A stretch of DNA of 64,000 nt from Wohlfahrtiimonas larvae_A (GTDB lineage: Bacteria > Pseudomonadota > Gammaproteobacteria > Cardiobacteriales > Wohlfahrtiimonadaceae), in NCBI GenBank assembly GCA_040394195.1, contig JBEBSR010000003.1, forward strand, positions 51,461 through 115,460, written 5' to 3'. The position numbers were made by a program, and so were the translations under genes. Shown here in pieces: positions 16,442 to 25,137 of this stretch. Each line of letters begins with the position of its first letter. Position 1 is the stretch's first letter. The notes beneath the pieces were generated by a model. It did not search any database. It saw only the letters and a list, made by a program, of their open reading frames with translations, and was not told the origin of the DNA.

Positions 16442-17689
16442 TTATTGTAGTGCTTGGAGAATATCCGCTTTGATATCTTCCAGTTCTTCCAAACCTACAG
16501 ACATGCGAATTAATGTATCTTCAATGCCAATCACTTTACGCATTTCTGTTGTAAATGTGCCATAAATTGTGGAAGCAGGATGGATGATCAAGCTATTGTT
16601 ATCAAACAAATTTGTTGCACGTTTAATGAGTTGCAATTTATCCATGAATGCAAAGCAAGTTGCTTGATCCTTTAAATCAAATGTTAGCATTGCGCCTGGA
16701 TGATCTTTAAACATTTCATCCGATAATTTTTTATAAGGCGAGCTATCTAATTGTGTGTAAGAAACTTTCACAATTTGAGGTAAAGTTTCTAAGAATTTTG
16801 CCAACTCATAAGTGTTTTTGCTCATTTTTTCATAGCGCAGTGTTAATGTTTCTAAGCCCAATGATTGGAAAAATGCTGTATCAGGATCCATGTTTGCACC
16901 AAAGTTACGGGCGATTTCTCGTTTAATTTTGAACATAAATGCTGAAAATGGCGCTTGTGGTGTAACCTTTTTCAATCGTGGGTGCTTTGACCAATCAAAT
17001 GAACCATAATCAACAATTGCACCACCCAAGCTTGTTGCACCACCTGAAATATATTTTGTGGTGGAAACCACTTCAATATCCACGCCAAATTTTTTCGCAT
17101 CAAATCCACACCATGGAATCACAGTTGTATCTACGATCATTGGCACATTATGCTTTTTTAAAATGGATGAAATATTGGCTAAATCTGCAATTTCTAAATG
17201 GGGATTAGTGATCACTTCACAGAAGAAAGCGCAGGTATTTTCATCAATCGCATTTTCAATGGCAGATAGATCATCTGTGTCCACAAAGCGAACTTCTACA
17301 CCAAATTCAGCCAATGTGAATTGGAAAAAGGCAAATGTATTACCGAACAGGTGAGGAGAAGTAACAATATTACTGCCAGCATAAGCCAATGCCATAAAAG
17401 CATTGGAAATTGCGCCCATACCAGAGCTGAATAGCATGACATTGTCGCCACCAGAAATGGCTTTGATTTTTTTTTCTAAACTTTCAACGGTGGGATTACT
17501 GATGCGCGAATAAGTGTGAGAAGGAATCATCTCTTTATTTTGGAAAGCATCTGCGATCGCTTGCGAACTTGGAAATTCATAAGCTGCTGTACGATAAATC
17601 GGCGTGTTGATCGCGCCATGTGCATCTTTAATGCTTTTATCTGCTGATAAGAGTTGACTGTTGAAACCTTTACACTGTGAATCCGCCAT
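16442..17689 (-). CDS. PLP-dependent O-acetylhomoserine sulfhydrylase-like enzyme (Cys/Met metabolism)
   Basis: This 415-aa cytosolic enzyme of the Cys/Met metabolism PLP family most resembles O-acetylhomoserine (thiol)-lyase (MetY). MetY makes homocysteine or methionine from O-acetylhomoserine and a thiol. The PLP lysine lies in STTKYISGG, preceded by the VDTTVIPWCGF segment, with FSSGMGAISNAF earlier. The GGAIVDYGSFDW stretch is characteristic of the OAH sulfhydrylases; methionine gamma-lyase is the main alternative. GGCGGGA precedes the ATG. It follows cbiB-cobD on the same strand after a 67-base gap, so co-transcription is possible. The coding strand has a run of nine A residues (17467-17475) that encodes part of EKKIK. 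Confidence 0.85.
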   Translation of the reverse strand: MADSQCKGFNSQLLSADKSIKDAHGAINTPIYRTAAYEFPSSQAIADAFQNKEMIPSHTYSRISNPTVESLEKKIKAISGGDNVMLFSSGMGAISNAFMALAYAGSNIVTSPHLFGNTFAFFQFTLAEFGVEVRFVDTDDLSAIENAIDENTCAFFCEVITNPHLEIADLANISSILKKHNVPMIVDTTVIPWCGFDAKKFGVDIEVVSTTKYISGGATSLGGAIVDYGSFDWSKHPRLKKVTPQAPFSAFMFKIKREIARNFGANMDPDTAFFQSLGLETLTLRYEKMSKNTYELAKFLETLPQIVKVSYTQLDSSPYKKLSDEMFKDHPGAMLTFDLKDQATCFAFMDKLQLIKRATNLFDNNSLIIHPASTIYGTFTTEMRKVIGIEDTLIRMSVGLEELEDIKADILQALQ

Positions 17690-17756
17690 TTTAAATCCCG
17701 CCTAATATTTTTGTAAGACTAATGAATATAGCAACATCTAGCGGGAATTTTAAGCA

Positions 17757-18770
17757 CTAATTGAAAATCATTTGTAGAGCATTGATGAGTGATTCATTTG
17801 CTTCTTTTTTTTGTGTTGCGATGCGGAAATGATAAGGTGTTAATCCTTCAAAGTTTGCACAATCACGGATTAAAATGCCATATTCTTCACCCAATATTTT
17901 TTTCAATTCCTGAGCTGTCATGATTTCATTTTGAATCTGCACTAAAAAGAAATGAGTTTCTGTTGGCAGTGCTGATAATGTTGGCATTTGATTAATTTCA
18001 TGACGCAAAGCTTCGGTTTTACTCAATAAATCTATCAAAGGCACCGCAAATTTATCTTTGTGCTTTGTGAGAAATTTACCAGCTTCAATGGCTAATTGAT
18101 TCACTGACCAAGGCATTGCGTAATGACTGATCTTTTTAATCAGTTGTTCAGGTGCTGAGAAATAACCCAAACGTAAACCTGGAATGGCAAAGCATTTTGT
18201 TAGTGAATGCAATGTGATGACATTGGGTAAATCTTGATAGGGAAATACAGAAATTCTAGGTTGATGAATAAAGGCTAAATAGGATTCATCCACCACAAAA
18301 GTTGTTTGTGGATATTGTTTAAACAACTCAATCAGAGTTTCATCATCCAAATATGTGCCTGTTGGGTTGTTGGGATTGCATAACCAAAAGAGCTCGCTAT
18401 CACCTTTAAAATCACATATCTTAGAAATATGTTCAATGGTGATGTTGTGAATGCGAGAAGCATCTGCATATTCGCTAAAAGTAGGTGCTAGGATGGTTGC
18501 TCGTTGATGTTGAAAAGCTTGCGCAATGAGATAAATCGCTTCGATTGCACCATTGGTGATCCAAAGTTTTTGCTCTGAAATATGATAGGTTTCTGATAAC
18601 AATTGCTTCAATGATGCAGCGTCAGGCTCAGGATAACGCGTGATTAAATACAATTGATCTGCTAAATATTGCTGTAAAGCAGGAATGGCTGGTGATTGAT
18701 AAACATTGCTACTGAAATTAATTTCAATGTGATTAAAATTAAAATAATCATCACCATGGCCATTGATCAT
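17757..18770 (-). CDS. cobD: L-threonine-O-3-phosphate decarboxylase, CobD type (aminotransferase fold)
   Basis: This PLP enzyme of aminotransferase class I/II has 337 aa. Its best interpretation is the cobalamin-pathway decarboxylase that makes (R)-1-amino-2-propanol phosphate. The N-terminus INGHGDDYFNF with NFSSNV parallels the AHGG/DFSANINP start of Salmonella CobD. CNPNNPTGTY is the substrate/PLP motif and the PLP lysine is in HSLTKCFAIPGLRLGY. The C-terminus ILIRDCANFEGLTPYHFRIA also matches CobD (IRSCANYPGL). Histidinol-phosphate aminotransferase is the alternative by fold, but the immediate neighbour cbiB, 10 bases upstream, decides for CobD. AAAGGG precedes the ATG. Confidence 0.88.
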   Translation of the reverse strand: MINGHGDDYFNFNHIEINFSSNVYQSPAIPALQQYLADQLYLITRYPEPDAASLKQLLSETYHISEQKLWITNGAIEAIYLIAQAFQHQRATILAPTFSEYADASRIHNITIEHISKICDFKGDSELFWLCNPNNPTGTYLDDETLIELFKQYPQTTFVVDESYLAFIHQPRISVFPYQDLPNVITLHSLTKCFAIPGLRLGYFSAPEQLIKKISHYAMPWSVNQLAIEAGKFLTKHKDKFAVPLIDLLSKTEALRHEINQMPTLSALPTETHFFLVQIQNEIMTAQELKKILGEEYGILIRDCANFEGLTPYHFRIATQKKEANESLINALQMIFN

Positions 18771-18780
18771 TGAAAACCCT

Positions 18781-19743
18781 TTAAAATACGAATTTAACCG
18801 CTAAAAAAATGAGCGTGAATGATACTAAAGCTATCGTACAAGCGCCATAGATTAAATGATTAGTTTGCTTAATGTGATTAATATTCACGGGATTAACATC
18901 ATCACCAATGGTTGGTTTATCAACATAAATACCGTGGTAATAATTGCCACCGCCTAATTGAATATTTAATGCGCCTGCAACAGTTGCTTCAGACCAAGCA
19001 CTATTTGGGCTTTTGTGTTGATAGCAATCACGTTGGCCAATTTTCCAAGCATTTTTATAATCTTTCTTTAAGAAAAAAGCGCTCAAAGTAATAAACAATA
19101 AACTTAATCGAGCGGGGATATAGTTAGCAATATCGTCTAATTTTGCAGAGTATCGACCAATATCTTTGTAGTGACTATTTTGGTAGCCCACCATAGAATC
19201 TAAAGTATTAATGGCTTTATACGCTGCCATTAATGGTACGCCACCAATAAATAAGAAGAAGAGCGGAGCAATGACACCATCCACACTATTTTCAGCAACA
19301 GTTTCAATTGTTGCTTTAGTAATTTGTGTATCATCCAATTGCTGTGTATCTCTACCAACAATCATAGAAAGTTTATGGCGCGTTTGTGCGATGGGATCAT
19401 TTTTTAATGAATGATAAATACCATTGGCAGCATCGACTAAGGATTGTAGCGCCAGAAAAGAGTAAATTAGAAAGATGGAGATGAATGTGGAAAGAAGCTC
19501 ACTGAATTGTGCAGATATTTTCAAAATAAAGTAAGTGAGGCAATAAATCCCTACAACTATGGATAAGGTCAGAATTAATCCTGCTTGGCGTAATGCATTA
19601 TTATTGGTAAATTTTTTTCGTAATAATTTTTCTAATTGACTAATTGCATTGCCAATAATACGCACAGGATGAAAACGGTAATTAGGATCTCCCCAAAAAA
19701 TATCTGTGATAGCAGCAAGCCAGATTGTGAGTAAAGTCATCAT
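18781..19743 (-). CDS. cbiB: Adenosylcobinamide-phosphate synthase, inner-membrane
   Basis: CbiB joins aminopropanol phosphate (product of CobD) to adenosylcobyric acid. This 320-aa integral membrane protein shows WLAAITDIFWGDPNYRFHPV at the N-terminus, where the DxxxGDP...HPV motif is diagnostic. VGRDTQQLD, then TVAENSVDGVIAPLF and SPNSAWSEATVAGALN follow, all as in CbiB. Several hydrophobic helices are visible, including one at the C-terminus. The start could be the first or second of two adjacent ATGs. No cobalamin riboswitch is apparent upstream. The CbiB-CobD pair covers only the aminopropanol arm of B12 assembly. Confidence 0.93.
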   Translation of the reverse strand: MMTLLTIWLAAITDIFWGDPNYRFHPVRIIGNAISQLEKLLRKKFTNNNALRQAGLILTLSIVVGIYCLTYFILKISAQFSELLSTFISIFLIYSFLALQSLVDAANGIYHSLKNDPIAQTRHKLSMIVGRDTQQLDDTQITKATIETVAENSVDGVIAPLFFLFIGGVPLMAAYKAINTLDSMVGYQNSHYKDIGRYSAKLDDIANYIPARLSLLFITLSAFFLKKDYKNAWKIGQRDCYQHKSPNSAWSEATVAGALNIQLGGGNYYHGIYVDKPTIGDDVNPVNINHIKQTNHLIYGACTIALVSFTLIFLAVKFVF

Positions 19744-19904
19744 TTCACCATCAAATAAACATTAATTATTATATCTCTTCACAATAGCATTATTGTGGCT
19801 TTTGGAGAAGGGCGTGAATAAATAATAAAAAAACATTGCTTTTTTATAAAATAATAATACAATGTTTAATTATAAATTAATCATTGTTTATTTAGGAGTA
19901 AAAA

Positions 19905-20072
19905 ATGAAAACTATCTCTAAGAATTTATTGATTACAGTCGTGGCTTTATTGGTATTCGGTTTAGTAACAGGGCAGATAAATAAAGTAGATGAATGGTTG
20001 GTGATGAAAAATCAGCAGAAGGAAGTTGTTGTATTTAATGCGCCAATTTCTACATTTAATCTTGGGAAATAG
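19905..20072 (+). CDS. Small membrane protein, 55 aa
   Basis: A short frame starts at ATG 19905 behind an excellent ribosome-binding site, AGGAG six bases upstream. The product begins MKTISKNLLITVVALLVFG, a single membrane helix or uncleaved signal anchor. A short polar tail (QINKVDEWLVMKNQQKEVV) and a conserved-looking end NAPISTFNLGK follow. A small hairpin (CACAATA/TATTGTG, 19780-19797) lies upstream. It has no recognisable relatives. The end overlaps by 17 bases a small membrane-protein frame on the other strand. The strong ribosome-binding site is the main reason to believe in it. Confidence 0.5.
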   Translation: MKTISKNLLITVVALLVFGLVTGQINKVDEWLVMKNQQKEVVVFNAPISTFNLGK

Positions 20073-20244
20073 GTCGAATATGCTGATTGATATAAGGTTT
20101 TTCAGAGCAATTTTGAATATTGTTAATAAAATTACCATGTTTATGCTGTTCTTCATAAGAAGAAAAAGCCAATAGAGAAATCAGAACTACCAATAAAGAT
20201 AGCATGATTTTCTCTAGTATGGTCAGATAGAATAATTTTTTCAT
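20056..20244 (-). CDS. Small membrane protein, 62 aa
   Basis: This minus-strand frame encodes 62 residues starting MKKLFYLTILEKIM, with a hydrophobic helix LSLLVVLISLLAF near residues 15-28. A polar C-terminus follows that contains SYEEQHKHGNF and one cysteine. The ribosome-binding site is weak. It converges on, and overlaps, the 55-aa frame at 19905, and both have the same plan of Lys-rich start, single helix and short tail. Neither is recognised. One of the two may be spurious; I rate this one lower because of its weaker ribosome-binding site. Confidence 0.35.
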   Translation of the reverse strand: MKKLFYLTILEKIMLSLLVVLISLLAFSSYEEQHKHGNFINNIQNCSEKPYINQHIRPISQD

Positions 20245-20317
20245 TTCACTGTTTTACATAAATAAACAATATTGATTGTATATGTAAATATGTGAAAAAT
20301 ACAGTTATAATTTTAAA

Positions 20318-21235
20318 TCAGTATTGAGATTTATCAAGCTCTAAGAATTCTTTTTCTAAATGATCTAAAAAGCTGCGAATTGCAGGAATAACACCACGGC
20401 GTGAAGGGTAAACAGCATGTACAACTTCGTCTTGGAAGTGCCAATCTGGTAAAATTCGTATTAATTTTCCTGCTTTGACATCTTCATGAACAACCATTAA
20501 TGGTAATTTAACAATACCAATCCCATTTAATGCTGCTTTTCTCAGAAGCGACAAATCTGTTGTCATAAATTTAGGGCTGAATGGAATCACGGTTGTATTG
20601 TTATAATGATCCACAAATTCCCAATTATTGCGATCACGATGCTGGCTATGAGCCATCGATGGATAAATATGTAAATCTTTTGGGGTATGAGCTTCGCCCA
20701 TTTGTTCAATTAATTCGGGGCTGCCAACCAAAACTTGCTCACGAATACTTAAGCGTTTCATCACATATTCGCTGTCTTCAAATGGTGGCTTAATCACGCG
20801 AAGTGCAATATCAATACCTTCATGAACCAAATCAATGCGGCGATTGGTTGCATCGACAATCATATCCACTTCAGGATTCTCTTTTACAAAGCTTGCGATC
20901 ATATCTTCTACAGACATATGTAACAATGTAATCGGGCAAGTAATACGAATTAATCCGCGTGGCTTTGTTTGTGCTTCCATGATGGAAGCTTGTGCAACTT
21001 CTGCTTTATCCAGCATTGCTTGGCAATGAGTATAATAAGTTTGTCCAATATCTGTCACAGAGAAATGGCGAGTTGTACGATGAATTAAGCGTACGCCCAA
21101 TTCTTCTTCCAATGCTGCCAAATGACGACTGAGTTTAGATTTAGGAATGCGCAAGTGCTTACTTGCTTCACTAATGCCACCATATTCAACAATTTTGGCA
21201 AAGTAATAAAGTTGATTCAAATCCACCATGCGCAT
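20318..21235 (-). CDS. LysR family transcriptional regulator
   Basis: This is a 305-aa DNA-binding regulator. Residues about 4-63 are the winged helix-turn-helix (LNQLYYFAKIVEYGGISEAS through LEEELGVRLIHRTTRHFSVT). The rest is the two-lobed effector-binding domain, beginning LIRITCPITLLHMSVEDMI. The IPKSKLSRHLAALE helix and the RTTRHFSVTDIG segment place it in the CrgA/AaeR/DsdC-like subgroup often called the LysR substrate-binding PBP2_CrgA group. AAGGAG lies five bases before the ATG at 21235. It is nine bases downstream of the dnaE stop on the same strand, so it may be read through from dnaE. No likely target can be named. Confidence 0.92.
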   Translation of the reverse strand: MRMVDLNQLYYFAKIVEYGGISEASKHLRIPKSKLSRHLAALEEELGVRLIHRTTRHFSVTDIGQTYYTHCQAMLDKAEVAQASIMEAQTKPRGLIRITCPITLLHMSVEDMIASFVKENPEVDMIVDATNRRIDLVHEGIDIALRVIKPPFEDSEYVMKRLSIREQVLVGSPELIEQMGEAHTPKDLHIYPSMAHSQHRDRNNWEFVDHYNNTTVIPFSPKFMTTDLSLLRKAALNGIGIVKLPLMVVHEDVKAGKLIRILPDWHFQDEVVHAVYPSRRGVIPAIRSFLDHLEKEFLELDKSQY

Positions 21236-21244
21236 ATAAACTCC

Positions 21245-24200
21245 TTAATATTGTACTTTCATGGAAAGTTCATGGAATTGGCTAGAAAGTTTCTCAAGCA
21301 ATTCATCTGTGAGCTGTAAACTCCAATCCTGCCCTAAGTTTAACAAAATGTTGGCATAATCTGTATTGTATTTTAGATAAACAGGTTTGCCGTTATCGGC
21401 TTTATGCTCATTCATCAATTGGATTAATTTTTGCACTTTTTCAATTTCAAAAGGCGCAGTATTGGTTAAGGCTAGAGATTTAGCAGATGATTCACGAACA
21501 GCTTCAAGATGCTGTAGCTCTAATGGACGAATGCGCATGCCACCGTTGAAATCATCCCATGTTAATGTACCTTTCACAATTAACACTGATTTTGTTGTTA
21601 ATGGCTGGTTCAATTGCTCCAAGTGTTCATCGTATAAACGCATTTCCATTCGGCCAGAACGATCATCCAATGTCACAAAAGTCATTTTGAGACCTTTCTG
21701 ATTAAACTTGCTTCTGATGCCAATTACTAAACCTGCAATTGTAGATTCAGGTTCTTTGGCACGAGCAATTCGGTACGCAGGTTCAGGCATAGATAAAATC
21801 TCGCCAATTGGATGTGTTGTGATGGATTTGAGTTCTTGGCGATAGCGATTAATTGGATGTGTTGTAAGATAAAATCCTAAAGTATCACTCTCGTTTTCCA
21901 ATAAAATGCGTTCAGACCAAGCATCTGTTTCTGTTAAATGAGTATTAGCAGGCATTACATCTTGTGCTGTATCACCACCAAATAAGCCAAACAGATCCTC
22001 TTGTCCTGAATTCAGATTGCGTAAATGTTGCTCAGCGGCATGGATAGCTTCTGGTAAAGTTGCCAATAGATTCGCGCGGAACTGGCATTTTTCAAGAATT
22101 TTTAATTCTTTGGGTGCTAAATCATCCAAAGCACCCGCTTTGATTAAAATTTCAATCACGCGGCGGTTCATTTTGGATAAATCAACACGGCGACAAAAAT
22201 CAAACAAATCAACATAGCGACCATTGGTTTGCATCTCTTCAATGGCTTGTAGTGCCGCAGCTTCACCAACACCTTTGATAGCACCTAAACCATAAATCAC
22301 TTCACCTTTATCATTCACTGTAAATTTATAGTGAGAGCGATTAACACTTGGTGGCAACATTGTGAGCTTCATGTCTTCACATTCTTCAATAAATGTTACA
22401 ACTTTCTCTGTATTATCCATATCAGATGACAATACAGCTGCCATAAACTCAGCAGGGTAATGGGCTTTTAAATAGGCGGTTTGATAAGAAACTAAAGCGT
22501 ATGCAGCAGAGTGAGATTTATTGAAACCATAGCCTGCGAATTTTTCCATCAAGTCGAAAAGTGCACCAGCTTTTTCTTTATCAAAGCCTAACTCTTCAGC
22601 ACCTTGCATGAATAAGCCACGTTGTTTTTCCATCTCTTCAGGTAATTTTTTACCCATTGCACGGCGCAATAAGTCAGCGCCACCCAATGTGTAGTTACCA
22701 ATAACTTGTGAGATCTGCATTACCTGTTCTTGGTAAACGATAACACCATAAGTTGGTGCCAATACAGTTTCTAATTCAGCAAAAGGATATTCAATTTCTG
22801 CACGGCCATGTTTACGGTTGATAAAGTCTTCAACCATGCCTGATTCCAAAGGGCCTGGACGGAATAATGCAACAAGCGCGATGATATCTTCAAAGGTATC
22901 TGGCTGCAATCGGCGGATCAAATCCTTCATGCCTCGGGATTCAAGCTGGAATACTGCAGTTGTTTTACAGGATTTTAATAGATCAAACGCAGGCTTATCA
23001 TCCAATGGAATATCTAGAATATTAATGTCTAGATTGCGTGTTTTCTTGATATTTTGAATGGCCCAATTGATGATTGTAAGTGTTCTTAATCCCAAGAAGT
23101 CGAATTTTACTAAACCTGCAGATTCAACGTCACTCTTGTCATATTGTGCAACTAAAGCTTCGCTACCTTCTTCACAATATAATGGTGAGAAATCAGCAAT
23201 CGTTGTGGGTGAAATTACAACACCACCAGCGTGTCGGCCAACAGATTTTGTTAAACCTTCTAATTGTTTTGCATAATTGATAAGTTCTTTAACTTCTTCA
23301 TCATTCTCATATAAATCATGCAACTCAGGTTCTTGCATCAATGCTTTTTCAAGCGTGATGCCCAAATCAAACGGAATGAGTTTCGCAATGCGATCTACAA
23401 AGCCATAAGGATGGCCCAATGCACGACCAACGTCACGAATAACGGCTTTAGCTGCCATTGTGCCATGTGTTGCGATCTGAGATACAGCATCACGGCCATA
23501 TTTCTCTGCAACATATTCAATTACACGATCGCGACCTTCCATACAGAAGTCAACGTCGAAGTCTGGCATGGAAACACGTTCTGGGTTTAAGAATCGTTCA
23601 AAAAGTAAATCATAAGGCAGTGGGTCTAAGTCTGTAATTTTAAGTGCCCAAGCTACCAATGAACCTGCACCTGAACCACGACCTGGGCCAACAGGAATAT
23701 CATTATCTTTTGACCATTGAATGAAGTCCGCAACGATTAAGAAGTAACCTGGGAATCCCATATTAATGATTACGTTGAGTTCAATGTCTAAACGCTCTAA
23801 ATATTTTGCCTGCTCAGGATGTTCTGTACCAATGCGATCTTTTAAGCCTTCGTGGGACAAATGGCGGAAATACTCGTCCATCGTCATACCATTAGGAATA
23901 GGGAAGTCTGGTAAGCAAGGCTTATAGAGCGATAATTCAACTGTACAACGTTTTGCAATCTCGACAGTGTTTTCAATCGCTTCAGGAATGTCTGCAAATA
24001 ACTCAATCATCTCTTCAGGTGATTTGAGATATTGTTCTTCGCTGTATAAACGCGGTCGTTTAGAATCAGAAATCACATTGCCCGCTTGAATACAGGAGCG
24101 AATTTCATGAGCATCAAAATCGCTTTTATCTAGGAATCTTACATTGTTAACAGCGACTAACGGTAAACCTTCAGCCAATGCAAATTGCTTTGCAACAGTG

Positions 24201-24724
24201 ATGAATGCTTCATCATTTTCTTGTTGCGTGCGAGAAATACCTAAATATAAACGATCTTTAAATGTTTCAAAGGGTTTGAGTGATTCAGTCCAATCTTCTT
24301 CTTTACGAGTTAACAGCGTTGTGCCGATAGGGCTTTCTTTACCTGCAATGATGATTAAACCGTTGTGATATTGCTGTAACCATTCGTAAGTAATGTGTGG
24401 AATGCCGCGTTCTTGCCCGTGGCGATAACCTTCACTCAATAAGTTGGATAAACTTAAATAACCATCATAATTTTGAGCTAATAGTGTAATTCTACCAATA
24501 GTTTCATGGCCATCTTTTACATAACATTCAGCACCAATGATTGGTTTGATGCCATTTTTTAGTGCAGCTTCATAAAACTTAATGACGCCAAATGCGTTAC
24601 CAATATCTGTAATTGCAACAGATTCAACACCTTGATCTTTTAATTTGCCAAATAAGGGTTTAATTCGGATTAAACCATCGGCAATGGAAAACTCAGTGTG
24701 AAGATTTAAATGGACAAAACGCAT
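21245..24724 (-). CDS. dnaE: DNA polymerase III alpha subunit
   Basis: Replicative polymerase, 1159 aa, almost identical in length to E. coli DnaE (1160). In order there are: the PHP domain (FVHLNLHTEFSIADGLI onward); the polymerase palm with PGRGSGAGSLVAWALKITDL and the catalytic aspartates in MPDFDVDFCMEGRDRV; the fingers region with SVGRHAGGVVIS; GYGFNKSHSAAYALVSY; the helix-hairpin-helix region; and the OB fold (IAGLVIGIRSKFNQKG). The ribosome-binding site AAGGA is five bases before the ATG at 24724 and lies in one arm of an inverted repeat (see the hairpin entry). The 87-aa gene upstream has the same orientation with an 81-base gap and no clear terminator, so transcription from the S24-controlled promoter may reach dnaE. 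Confidence 0.98.
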   Translation of the reverse strand: MRFVHLNLHTEFSIADGLIRIKPLFGKLKDQGVESVAITDIGNAFGVIKFYEAALKNGIKPIIGAECYVKDGHETIGRITLLAQNYDGYLSLSNLLSEGYRHGQERGIPHITYEWLQQYHNGLIIIAGKESPIGTTLLTRKEEDWTESLKPFETFKDRLYLGISRTQQENDEAFITVAKQFALAEGLPLVAVNNVRFLDKSDFDAHEIRSCIQAGNVISDSKRPRLYSEEQYLKSPEEMIELFADIPEAIENTVEIAKRCTVELSLYKPCLPDFPIPNGMTMDEYFRHLSHEGLKDRIGTEHPEQAKYLERLDIELNVIINMGFPGYFLIVADFIQWSKDNDIPVGPGRGSGAGSLVAWALKITDLDPLPYDLLFERFLNPERVSMPDFDVDFCMEGRDRVIEYVAEKYGRDAVSQIATHGTMAAKAVIRDVGRALGHPYGFVDRIAKLIPFDLGITLEKALMQEPELHDLYENDEEVKELINYAKQLEGLTKSVGRHAGGVVISPTTIADFSPLYCEEGSEALVAQYDKSDVESAGLVKFDFLGLRTLTIINWAIQNIKKTRNLDINILDIPLDDKPAFDLLKSCKTTAVFQLESRGMKDLIRRLQPDTFEDIIALVALFRPGPLESGMVEDFINRKHGRAEIEYPFAELETVLAPTYGVIVYQEQVMQISQVIGNYTLGGADLLRRAMGKKLPEEMEKQRGLFMQGAEELGFDKEKAGALFDLMEKFAGYGFNKSHSAAYALVSYQTAYLKAHYPAEFMAAVLSSDMDNTEKVVTFIEECEDMKLTMLPPSVNRSHYKFTVNDKGEVIYGLGAIKGVGEAAALQAIEEMQTNGRYVDLFDFCRRVDLSKMNRRVIEILIKAGALDDLAPKELKILEKCQFRANLLATLPEAIHAAEQHLRNLNSGQEDLFGLFGGDTAQDVMPANTHLTETDAWSERILLENESDTLGFYLTTHPINRYRQELKSITTHPIGEILSMPEPAYRIARAKEPESTIAGLVIGIRSKFNQKGLKMTFVTLDDRSGRMEMRLYDEHLEQLNQPLTTKSVLIVKGTLTWDDFNGGMRIRPLELQHLEAVRESSAKSLALTNTAPFEIEKVQKLIQLMNEHKADNGKPVYLKYNTDYANILLNLGQDWSLQLTDELLEKLSSQFHELSMKVQY

Positions 24725-24805
24725 GTGAATCCTTCGTCATGTGATGGTGAAAATTAACCATTGTATCACGAGGGAAGGATTCACTGTTTAACAAAAAGGA
24801 TTCAC
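24725..24805 (-). promoter_or_regulatory. Inverted and direct repeats enclosing the dnaE ribosome-binding site
   Basis: On the minus strand the 11-mer GTGAATCCTTC (24784-24774) is complementary to GAAGGATTCAC (24735-24725), which contains the dnaE ribosome-binding site and abuts its ATG. A further copy, GTGAATCCTT (24805-24796), provides an alternative 5' arm. The inner part can pair too (GTGAT with ATCAC, ATGG with CCAT). In mRNA this would bury the ribosome-binding site. The regulatory role is inference. Confidence 0.5.
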
Positions 24806-25069
24806 TTATGCAGCTGCCATTAAAGGTCCCATTCTATTACGCATTGCATGTTGTAACGCTGCAAATAAAGTTGCGTGATGAATGCGTTGCTTCTTGAAGC
24901 GGAAAGTTTGCATCGCTTCTTTGGCATGATAATGACTTTCGCGCATCAATTCTGCAATGGAGCTTGCTTTGAATTGTTCACTCAATGAAATGGCACTGTT
25001 TACAATACTATCTTTCTCTTGTTGTGAAAGAGAATTGAATAACTGCTGAAAACGTTCTTGCTTAATCAT
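24806..25069 (-). CDS. Unknown 87-aa protein under control of the S24 repressor promoter
   Basis: I do not recognise this protein. The ATG at 25069 (MIKQERFQQLFNSL) is preferred over a GTG three codons upstream because AAGG sits eight bases before it. The product is helical and basic, with a Gln/Ser-rich first half. A segment FRFKKQRIHHATLFAALQHAMRNRMG may be a nucleic-acid-binding or amphipathic helix. No cysteine and no signal peptide are present, so it should be cytosolic. Its promoter is a perfect TTGACA/TATAAT pair overlapped by a palindrome that also occurs in the S24 repressor promoter. dnaE follows in the same direction. A role in DNA metabolism is suggested by position only. Confidence 0.6.
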   Translation of the reverse strand: MIKQERFQQLFNSLSQQEKDSIVNSAISLSEQFKASSIAELMRESHYHAKEAMQTFRFKKQRIHHATLFAALQHAMRNRMGPLMAAA

Positions 25070-25109
25070 ATCTGTCACCTTAAGGTCTCGTTGTTGATAA
25101 TATAACTTA

Positions 25110-25137
25110 ATTATAACTTTAGTTATAAAAGTGTCAA
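25110..25137 (-). promoter_or_regulatory. Consensus sigma-70 promoter of the 87-aa gene
   Basis: On the minus strand: -35 TTGACA (25137-25132), a 16-base spacer and -10 TATAAT (25115-25110), both hexamers perfect. The operator palindrome occupies the spacer and overlaps the -10, so the unrepressed promoter should be strong. Confidence 0.85.
25111..25128. promoter_or_regulatory. Palindromic operator (site 1) for the S24 repressor
   Basis: The perfect palindrome TTATAACTTTAGTTATAA (8-base half-sites, 2-base centre) lies between the -35 and -10 of the 87-aa gene. A weaker overlapping copy with one mismatch lies at 25101-25115. The same half-site AGTTATA recurs singly at 25154-25160 and near 25213 and 25250. 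Assignment to the neighbouring repressor is inference from the matching site in its own promoter. Confidence 0.7.

Noticed and set aside
19744..19904. Cobalamin riboswitch upstream of cbiB
   Set aside because: The region is short and A/T-rich with only a 7-bp hairpin; no B12-box-like sequence was seen.
21387..23590. Several open frames on the plus strand within dnaE
   Set aside because: They are antisense shadows of a fully conserved gene with no ribosome-binding sites or family signatures.
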